Origin: JAAXTT01 sp964530215
GTDB taxonomy: Bacteria > Bacillota > Desulfotomaculia > Desulfotomaculales > Desulfocucumaceae
NCBI GenBank assembly: GCA_964530215.1
Contig: CAZHAJ010000050.1
Location: 1-11,816, forward strand
DNA: 11,816 nucleotides
Direction of reading: 5' to 3'
How positions within the stretch are numbered: the stretch's first letter is position 1; every line of letters begins with the position of its first letter. Made by a program: the position numbers and the translations under genes. Shown one piece after another: positions 6,429-11,816 of this stretch. Under the pieces are notes generated by a model, which was given only the letters and a program-made list of their open reading frames with translations, ran no database searches and was not told the origin of the DNA.

Positions 6429-7289
6429 TTATTTCTTTACCGGCTTCACATCTCCCACATCCAAGCTCAGGTCAAGAGATTTGATATGATGGGTCAAACT
6501 GCCCACCGAAATAAAATCAACACCGGTATTGGCTACCCGGCAAATTGTTTCCTCGTTTATACCCCCGGAGGCTTCCAAAAGAACCCTCCCTGCCGTCAGT
6601 TTCACTGCCTCTGCCATGGTTTTATAATCCATGTTATCCAGCATCACGATGTTGGCGCCGGCATTTATCGCTTCTTCCAAGCAATTTAAGCTTTCCACTT
6701 CTACCTCTATACCCATGGAAAAAGGTGCCGCTGCCCGGGCACTTTCCACTGCAGCGGCAATACTGCCGGCTACTTTAATATGATTGTCTTTAATTAATAT
6801 GGCATCATAAAGTCCCGCGCGGTGATTTATACCTCCACCTACCCTCACGGCGTACTTTTCAAACACCCTAAGACAAGGGGTGGTTTTTCTTGTATCCACC
6901 AGCCTTGCTTTATAGCCTTTTATAAGTTCAGATAGATACGCGGTGCGGGTAGCGATTCCAGACATCCTCTGAATAAAATTAAGGGCTACCCTTTCTCCCG
7001 TCAATATTGCTCTGGCATTGCCTTCCACCCTGGCTAATATTTGTCCGGATACCGCCTTATCCCCGTCCCTCACTCGGGGCTGAAAAAAGATATCGGGACA
7101 CAGCAGGTAAAACACTTCTTTGACTACATCCAAACCGGCAATAATCCCCGGCTCTTTAGCTATAATAAAACCGGTGGTAACATAGTGCTCCGGAATTATG
7201 CTCTGGGTAGTAATATCGCCGGTGCCTATATCTTCCTTTAGTGCCTTAATTAGAATATCCTTCAGAATAAAGCTGTCTATGCCTATCAA
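6429..7289 (-). CDS. nadC: Nicotinate-nucleotide pyrophosphorylase (quinolinate phosphoribosyltransferase)
   Basis: It converts quinolinate and phosphoribosyl pyrophosphate to nicotinate mononucleotide and CO2, the last step of de novo pyridine synthesis. The 286 residues are full length for a type II phosphoribosyltransferase. Signature residues are TRKTTPCLR (133-141), Lys145, GGGINHR (151-157) and KDNH (167-170), which line the quinolinate and phosphoribosyl sites. The start is TTG at 7289, supported by GGAGG seven bases upstream; a nearby ATG is out of frame and hits a stop after one codon. It follows nadB by 16 bp. The next gene, birA, is 97 bp away behind its own operator, so nadC is likely the end of the panC-nadC unit, though no terminator was found. 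Confidence 0.96.
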   Translation of the reverse strand: MIGIDSFILKDILIKALKEDIGTGDITTQSIIPEHYVTTGFIIAKEPGIIAGLDVVKEVFYLLCPDIFFQPRVRDGDKAVSGQILARVEGNARAILTGERVALNFIQRMSGIATRTAYLSELIKGYKARLVDTRKTTPCLRVFEKYAVRVGGGINHRAGLYDAILIKDNHIKVAGSIAAAVESARAAAPFSMGIEVEVESLNCLEEAINAGANIVMLDNMDYKTMAEAVKLTAGRVLLEASGGINEETICRVANTGVDFISVGSLTHHIKSLDLSLDVGDVKPVKK

Positions 7290-7305
7290 CCCATAACCTC
7301 CAATA

Positions 7306-8886
7306 TTATTTTTTAAAAATAATATGTTTTCGCCACCTATCCAGCGGATTAGGACAATCCAAACGATAATGACTTCCTCTGCTTTCGGTACGAGTAATGG
7401 CGAACTGAGCTATCAGTCCCCCTACTTCCAGCATATTCATAACCTCCATACACCGCAGCTGAGAAGCCTCAACATTTCGGATATAGCTATTTGAGCTAAA
7501 AAAAGACAAAGCCTTTGCCAGTCCCTGGTCTGTCCTTACCGGACCGACATATTTGTTCATGGTATTTTGGAGTTCTATAAATAACTTTTCAAAATCAACA
7601 GGCTGACTTTCAAGCCGATTGCACAAGAATTCCGGGGTTTTTGGCAAATTGCCCAATCTGTATTTTCTAACACAGTTAACTATCCTATGACCAAAAACCA
7701 GCCCGTCCAACAATGAATTGCTTGCCAAACGATTTGCCCCATGAACCCCCACACAGGCAACCTCTCCGCACGCATATAGACCACGGATGCTGGTTTCGCC
7801 ATTTAGATTTGTTTTAACACCACCCATCATATAGTGTGCCGCCGGGGCTACCGGTATCGGATCTTTAGCTATATCCAAACCATATCCGGCACAGGTTTTT
7901 CCTATGTTAGGAAACCTTTCTCTGACCAGATTGCCGGGCATATGGGAAAGATCCAGAAAAACCTTCTCAGAAGCTGTATTTGCCAGCTCAGTGAGCATGG
8001 CTCTAACCACTATATCCCGGGGTGCCAGTTCGGAAAGGTCATGATATCTTGGCATGAATCTCTCTCCGAATCGGTTTCTAAGATAAGCCCCTTCTCCCCT
8101 TACAGCTTCGGAAATAAGAAATCTTGGGGCTCCAGGCAAGCTTAAAACGGTGGGGTGAAACTGGATAAATTCCATATCCATCATTTCGGCACCTGCCCGG
8201 TATGCCATGGCCAATCCGTCACCTGTGGCTACCTCTGGGTTGGTATTATACTTATACAGCATGCCCATTCCACCGGTGGCAAGAATAACAGCCGCACCAC
8301 GAAACACCTTCATCTTATCGGTGTCATGACAATAGACTAAAACACCATAACACTCATTGCCGGCAACTAACAAGTCTACCGCCATATGTCTTTTAAGAAT
8401 TTTTATATTTTCATCTTCCCTAACCCGCTTGGATAAAACTCTCTGTATTTCTGCCCCGGTGGCATCCCCGCTGGCATGGAGAATGCGCCTGCGGCTATGG
8501 GCACCTTCTCGGGTGAATGCCAACTCCCCATCTTTATAGTCAAACCGAGCACCCAGTCCTATCAGATCCATTACTCTGTCCGGACCCTCATTTACCAGAA
8601 TCTTGACTGCATTTTGATCACAAAGCCCATCTCCCGCCATCAAGGTGTCATCCAAATGCAGCTGAGGAGAGTCCGAAATGTCCATTGCAGCGGCTATTCC
8701 CCCCTGAGCTTTTCCGGTATTACTGTCATCAATGTCTTGCTTAGTAATAACCACAGCTCTTTTACCCTGCTTGCTTACCTCCAAAGCTGTGTAAAGACCG
8801 GCTATACCGCTGCCCAAAATAATATAATCACAGTACTCCTGAGGCATACCGGTTGTATCAAAATTCACCAGATAATCAGGTTTCAA
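7306..8886 (-). CDS. nadB: L-aspartate oxidase
   Basis: This flavoenzyme oxidises L-aspartate to iminoaspartate, which NadA consumes at once. In anaerobes fumarate can serve as electron acceptor. The 526 residues match the family length. FAD-binding motifs are GSGIAG (25-30) and the block from SNTGKAQGG (55-63). Substrate-side residues lie in EGAHSRRRILH (127-137), the FHPT segment near 242, the SEAVRGEGAY segment, and GANRLASNSLLDG towards the C-terminal third, typical of the succinate dehydrogenase/fumarate reductase flavoprotein family. A helical C-terminal domain follows. The HPT, RGE and GANRLASNSLL signatures, and the position between nadA and nadC, argue for aspartate oxidase over a fumarate reductase subunit. 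The start is TTG at 8886 with a perfect AGGAGG seven bases upstream. Confidence 0.96.
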   Translation of the reverse strand: MKPDYLVNFDTTGMPQEYCDYIILGSGIAGLYTALEVSKQGKRAVVITKQDIDDSNTGKAQGGIAAAMDISDSPQLHLDDTLMAGDGLCDQNAVKILVNEGPDRVMDLIGLGARFDYKDGELAFTREGAHSRRRILHASGDATGAEIQRVLSKRVREDENIKILKRHMAVDLLVAGNECYGVLVYCHDTDKMKVFRGAAVILATGGMGMLYKYNTNPEVATGDGLAMAYRAGAEMMDMEFIQFHPTVLSLPGAPRFLISEAVRGEGAYLRNRFGERFMPRYHDLSELAPRDIVVRAMLTELANTASEKVFLDLSHMPGNLVRERFPNIGKTCAGYGLDIAKDPIPVAPAAHYMMGGVKTNLNGETSIRGLYACGEVACVGVHGANRLASNSLLDGLVFGHRIVNCVRKYRLGNLPKTPEFLCNRLESQPVDFEKLFIELQNTMNKYVGPVRTDQGLAKALSFFSSNSYIRNVEASQLRCMEVMNMLEVGGLIAQFAITRTESRGSHYRLDCPNPLDRWRKHIIFKK

Positions 8887-8921
8887 AAGGCTTCCTCCTA
8901 ATGGGAACCACTAAAATTTGA

Positions 8922-9839
8922 CTAAACTGTAGCCAGCATCAATTCCAAAGATTTTAATGCTCTTTTTTGTATCTCAGGGAAAACGGTAATGCGAGGCTCC
9001 ATAGTTAATAAAGACTGATATACCTTATTCAAAGTTGTAGCCTTCATATTGGGACAAATCATTTTGTCTGAAGCTGCATAAAAGATTTTTTCGGGGCATC
9101 TCTTTTTAAACTGATGTAAAATTCCCTTTTCAGTGCACACTATAAACTCAGTATGAGGACTTTCTTCAGCATATCTTAGCATCCCGGATGTGCTGGCCAC
9201 CACATCCGCCATATCCACTACATCAGGACGACATTCCGGGTGCACCAATGTTATGGCATCGGGATACTGTTCTTTAACCTTAGCTAACTGACTGCTGGTT
9301 AACTGGTCATGGGTATTGCAAAAACCTTCCCATACAGTAAGGTTATCCCGCCTGGCCTGGGCGGCTACATAGTTCCCCAGGTTTTTATCGGGCACAAAGA
9401 GAATCGGTCGTTCTTTAGGTATAGAATTAATAACTTTTACTGCATTGGCTGAAGTACAAGCAATATCACATTCCGCTTTAACCTCCGCACTGGTATTTAC
9501 ATAACAAACCACTACAGCTCCGGGTATCTGATTTTTTTTAGCTCTGAGAGATTCGGCATCTATCATGTCCGCCATAGGGCAACCGGCATTTATTTCGGGC
9601 AACAGCACAATTTTATCAGGAGATAATATTGCTGCACTTTCTGCCATAAAATGGACTCCGCAAAAAACGATAACTTCAGCAGTGGTTGCTGCAGCCTTTC
9701 TGGCCAGTTCCAGAGAATCTCCGACAAAATCTGCTACTTCCTGTACTTCAGGCCGCTGGTAAAAGTGACTTAAAATCACTGCATTCCTTTGTATCTTAAG
9801 TTTATTAATTTCATTAGTGAGCTGCGCTATTTTTTCCAT
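8922..9839 (-). CDS. nadA: Quinolinate synthase A
   Basis: This [4Fe-4S] enzyme condenses iminoaspartate with dihydroxyacetone phosphate to give quinolinate. From the ATG at 9839 it is 305 residues, the compact form seen in Firmicutes and Thermotoga. The three cluster ligands are most likely C87 (in NAGCPMAD), C174 (in GFCNTH) and C262 (in CPNMK); their spacing of 87 and 88 residues agrees with the family. Other cysteines (C60, C112, C124, C128, C203) are also present. The open frame extends upstream to 9902, into panD, but GGAG eight bases before the ATG at 9839 and the family N-terminus support the shorter protein. The panD stop is 13 bp upstream and nadB follows by 46 bp, so it is part of a tight operon. 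The product works directly with NadB because iminoaspartate is unstable. Confidence 0.96.
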   Translation of the reverse strand: MEKIAQLTNEINKLKIQRNAVILSHFYQRPEVQEVADFVGDSLELARKAAATTAEVIVFCGVHFMAESAAILSPDKIVLLPEINAGCPMADMIDAESLRAKKNQIPGAVVVCYVNTSAEVKAECDIACTSANAVKVINSIPKERPILFVPDKNLGNYVAAQARRDNLTVWEGFCNTHDQLTSSQLAKVKEQYPDAITLVHPECRPDVVDMADVVASTSGMLRYAEESPHTEFIVCTEKGILHQFKKRCPEKIFYAASDKMICPNMKATTLNKVYQSLLTMEPRITVFPEIQKRALKSLELMLATV

Positions 9840-9852
9840 GCTTATGGCTCCT

Positions 9853-10239
9853 TTATAAAATACTGTCCCCGTGATTCTCACCCCGGCGGATTTCAACCAC
9901 ACGGTTTCCTTGGTCCACTAATACAACAACGGGCTTAAAAGACCTAGCTTGCTCTTCTCCCATCATGGCGTAAGAAATTATTATTACACTGTCCCCTGCA
10001 TGAGCATGTCGGGCGGCAGCCCCATTAAGGCATATTATACCAGAACCTGATGCACCGGGAATAGCGTAGGTTTCCAATCTAGCCCCATTATTGATGTTAA
10101 CAACCTGAACTTTCTCATTGGGAAGTAATTTGGCAGCTTCCATCAGGTCTTCGTCTATAGTAATACTACCCATATAATTAAGATTTGCTTCAGTGATATA
10201 AGCTCGGTGTATTTTGGATTTAAACATTGTCAAAAACAA
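9853..10239 (-). CDS. panD: Aspartate 1-decarboxylase precursor
   Basis: PanD converts L-aspartate to beta-alanine for pantothenate synthesis. It is made as a proenzyme that cleaves itself between Gly24 and Ser25 to form a pyruvoyl group; the site appears here as YMGSITID. From the TTG start at 10239 the protein has 128 residues, and Lys9, His11, Tyr22, Gly24, Ser25, Arg54, Thr57 and Tyr58 fall on the same numbers as in the E. coli enzyme. GGAGG eight bases before the TTG also supports it; the ATG at 10227 is too far from that site and would remove four residues. The gene begins three bases after the panC stop, with its ribosome site inside panC. Its product beta-alanine is the co-substrate of PanC, which explains the pairing. 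Confidence 0.96.
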   Translation of the reverse strand: MFLTMFKSKIHRAYITEANLNYMGSITIDEDLMEAAKLLPNEKVQVVNINNGARLETYAIPGASGSGIICLNGAAARHAHAGDSVIIISYAMMGEEQARSFKPVVVLVDQGNRVVEIRRGENHGDSIL

Positions 10240-10242
10240 TTT

Positions 10243-11088
10243 TTATACCTCCAGAATAATGTTATCGATGAGTCTGGTTTTACCAAACCTCACCGCCACT
10301 GCCATCAAAGACCGAGATTCCAAAATATCTTTTCTTTCCAAATTTGATAACGACCTTATTTCTACGTATTCTAACTGAGCCCCTTCTAAGCTAGATATCT
10401 CCTCTTTTACCCTTTGTTCCAATTTTGCTACCTGGGTTTCACCATCTGCAGCCAACCGGGCAGCTTCCTGCAAACTCTTGTAAATTTCCGGAGCCAATGT
10501 ACGTTGTTTTGGGGTCAGATAAACATTTCTTGAACTCATGGCCAAACCATCTTTTTCCCTGACAGTGGGGATAGTAATTATCTCGATGGGAAAGTCAAGA
10601 TCTTTTGCCATCTTTTTGACCACCAAAACCTGTTGGGCATCCTTCTGACCAAAATAAGCACGATCAGGCTGTATAATATTAAAGAGCTTGGCTACCACCG
10701 TGGTTACCCCTCTAAAATGACCCGGTCGTGCTTTACCACAAAGACTGTCGGTAAGGCTTATTACCTCCACATGGGCAGAAAAATCTGTTGAATACATTTC
10801 AGCCACTTCGGGATAAAAAAGAGCTTCCACTCCCTGCATTTCAAGCATCCGGCAATCCTTTTCAAGGTTGCGGGGATATTCCGAGTAATCTTCTTTTGGG
10901 CCAAACTGTAAAGGATTTACAAAAATGCTGACCACTACTATGTCACAGTCTTTTCTGGCATTCTCAATAAGAGACAGATGTCCCTGATGCAAATAACCCA
11001 TGGTGGGCACAAAGCCAACTTTACATCCCGATTTTTTTTTCTTTTTTATTAAATTCCTTATCTCATTTTTTGTTTTAAAAATAAACAT
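10243..11088 (-). CDS. panC: Pantothenate synthetase (pantoate-beta-alanine ligase)
   Basis: It joins pantoate and beta-alanine using ATP, by way of a pantoyl-adenylate, to make pantothenate. The 281 residues are full length. It belongs to the HIGH/KMSKS nucleotidyltransferase superfamily: HQGH at 34-37 in the block after FVPTMG, FGQKD at 146-150, and DGLAMSSRN at 180-188 in the place of KMSKS. The ATG has only a weak upstream site (AGAAAG). Codons for residues 15-19 are five lysines containing nine consecutive A residues on the coding strand (plus-strand T-run 11032-11040) and a further A-run, a possible slippage site. panB, which makes its substrate pantoate and normally sits beside panC, is not in the window. 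This appears to be the first gene of the panC-panD-nadABC series; no clear promoter was found upstream. Confidence 0.96.
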   Translation of the reverse strand: MFIFKTKNEIRNLIKKKKKSGCKVGFVPTMGYLHQGHLSLIENARKDCDIVVVSIFVNPLQFGPKEDYSEYPRNLEKDCRMLEMQGVEALFYPEVAEMYSTDFSAHVEVISLTDSLCGKARPGHFRGVTTVVAKLFNIIQPDRAYFGQKDAQQVLVVKKMAKDLDFPIEIITIPTVREKDGLAMSSRNVYLTPKQRTLAPEIYKSLQEAARLAADGETQVAKLEQRVKEEISSLEGAQLEYVEIRSLSNLERKDILESRSLMAVAVRFGKTRLIDNIILEV

Positions 11089-11232
11089 TTTTTACTTTCT
11101 GAAAAGATATTTAAACTTTTATAAAAAAAATTCTCCTGGTTATGACCAAAAAGACCTCAGCTCAAAATGCCTGCCGTCTCGGTCCAACAAGGGATCCAAG
11201 CGGATTATATTAAATTTAGACTTCACTTTTTT

Positions 11233-11264
11233 TTGGTACAGTTCCCCGTTAGAATACTGTCCAA
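11233..11264. repeat. Imperfect inverted repeat between the divergent genes
   Basis: TTGG-T-ACAGT (11233-11242) pairs with ACTGT-CCAA (11256-11264), nine base pairs with one bulged base and a 13-base centre. It lies between two divergent genes, 18 bp upstream of the possible plus-strand promoter. No T-run follows the stem on either strand, so it is not a terminator. It could be an operator for either gene or a leader hairpin of panC. Confidence 0.35.
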
Positions 11265-11281
11265 CAAACAATATAAAATGC

Positions 11282-11310
11282 TTGATTTGTTTTAAGACTT
11301 ATAATAGTAT
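11282..11310 (+). promoter_or_regulatory. Possible promoter of the amidohydrolase gene
   Basis: TTGATT (11282-11287), a 17-bp spacer and TAGTAT (11305-11310) form a moderate sigma-A-like match about 85 bp before the proposed start. A perfect TATAAT overlaps it at 11300-11305 but has no minus-35 box at the right distance. The placement is therefore uncertain. Confidence 0.3.
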
Positions 11311-11395
11311 AGCTTAATTGCCGGAATAATTCAACTTATTAGAAACTTCGAAGTCACGGTCAATATCTGGAAAGCCAAAAACGGGGTCATCTGAT

Positions 11396-11816
11396 TTGGA
11401 AATAATATCTGTTTCAAACAAAGATAAACTGCTTATTTCTGCCGGCAAAGTTTTTAACGGACAAAATTTCTTAATGGATAAACACGATATTATTGTCTCT
11501 GACGGCTGCATTGCCGATATCCTGCCTTCATCAAAAAGATATCTGTCCGGCTTCAAAAAAATTGACTTAAGTCATTACTGCGTTTTGCCAGGTCTAATTG
11601 ACTGTCATGTTCACTTGGCCTTGGACGGAAAAGATTTTAATAAATCTATTAAACTTTGGAAAGACCAAGACCTCTTCCAGGCAAAGGTTGAACAGCATCT
11701 CATTGAATCCAGAAAAAAGGGCATTATGGCTTTAAGGGACGGTGGCGACCGGGATGATATGGTCTTGAAAATTAAGAACTTACTTAGAAAAAAACAACAG
11801 GTACCCATTGTCCTTT
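11396..11816 (+). CDS. Amidohydrolase-family metal-dependent hydrolase, N-terminal part (runs off the window)
   Basis: 140 codons are present before the right edge. The sequence has the small beta-sandwich start of the amidohydrolase superfamily (KLLISAGKVFNG, 11-22) and then LPGLIDCHVHL (64-74), where His71 and His73 are the HxH metal ligands at the end of the first barrel strand. A segment ALRDGGD follows further on, a position where related enzymes of the imidazolonepropionase/prolidase-like groups also have a conserved block. The remaining metal ligands and catalytic aspartate would lie outside the window, so the substrate cannot be named. The frame is open from 11330, and the only usual start codon before the conserved region is TTG at 11396; the site upstream is a weak GGGG about nine bases away. 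The gene is divergent from panC. Confidence is high for the family and low for the start. Confidence 0.8.
   Translation, partial: MEIISVSNKDKLLISAGKVFNGQNFLMDKHDIIVSDGCIADILPSSKRYLSGFKKIDLSHYCVLPGLIDCHVHLALDGKDFNKSIKLWKDQDLFQAKVEQHLIESRKKGIMALRDGGDRDDMVLKIKNLLRKKQQVPIVL

Larger units (their letters stand above)
11089..11395. other. Divergent intergenic region between panC and the amidohydrolase gene
   Basis: About 300 AT-rich bases with no convincing gene. It holds the possible plus-strand promoter at 11282-11310 and an imperfect inverted repeat at 11233-11264. On the minus strand TATAAT (11204-11209) lacks any minus-35 partner. An AGGAGA on the minus strand (11132-11137) has no start codon at a usable distance. 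The 9-base word GTCCAACAA occurs twice in the same orientation (11182-11190 and 11259-11267). I see no T-box sequence and no remnant of panB. Confidence 0.5.

Noticed and set aside
9840..9902. Upstream extension of nadA into panD
   Set aside because: The ATG at 9839 has GGAG at eight bases and gives the family N-terminus. The extension would overlap the last 50 bases of panD and has no family similarity.
11132..11184. T-box or terminator in the panC leader (AGGAGA, and GACC/GGTC pair followed by U5)
   Set aside because: The T-box core sequence is absent, the possible stem is only four base pairs, and the AGGAGA has no start codon in range.
11314..11556. An 80-codon minus-strand open frame at the right edge
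   Set aside because: It overlaps the amidohydrolase reading frame on the other strand, which has the HxH motif and superfamily pattern; no ribosome site supports it.

Overview
The window reads as a cofactor and vitamin block from the chromosome of a low-to-moderate GC Firmicute. A member of the Clostridia related to the Peptococcaceae / Desulfotomaculum group is the best guess. This rests on gene content and order, strong AGGAGG-type ribosome binding sites, several TTG and GTG starts, and a Firmicutes-style biotin operator; no rRNA or other marker confirms it. No mobile element, tRNA, rRNA or CRISPR array was seen.

Eleven genes lie head to tail on the minus strand. In transcription order (right to left) they are panC, panD, nadA, nadB, nadC, then birA, bioY, bioM (ECF ATPase), bioN (ECF transmembrane protein), coaX, dusB, and a gene related to acyl-ACP reductase. 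panC, panD and coaX belong to pantothenate/CoA synthesis (panB is absent here). nadA, nadB and nadC make nicotinate mononucleotide from aspartate. birA, bioY, bioM and bioN sense, attach and import biotin. dusB modifies tRNA. A perfect 11-bp inverted repeat with a 14-bp spacer upstream of birA is a convincing BirA operator, so the block probably has at least two transcription units: panC-panD-nadABC, and birA-bioYMN with the genes behind it.

Right edge (11089-11816): an AT-rich intergenic region separates panC from a divergent plus-strand amidohydrolase gene that runs off the window. Its only usual start codon is a TTG.

Left edge (1-259): a consensus sigma-A promoter (TTGACA, 17 bp, TATAAT) faces left on the minus strand. 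It would produce a leader of about 175 nt with two nested inverted repeats, ending in an AAGGAG site 9 bp from the window edge. An unseen gene therefore starts just outside the window. This leader is the least explained piece of the window.

Other points of interest are an apparent Cys-to-Ser change at the catalytic position of the acyl-ACP-reductase-like protein, a possible SD-masking alternative hairpin in front of coaX, and variant residues in BioY and BioN. I see no wholly novel multi-gene system; the candidates for new biology are the left-edge leader RNA and the reductase-like protein.
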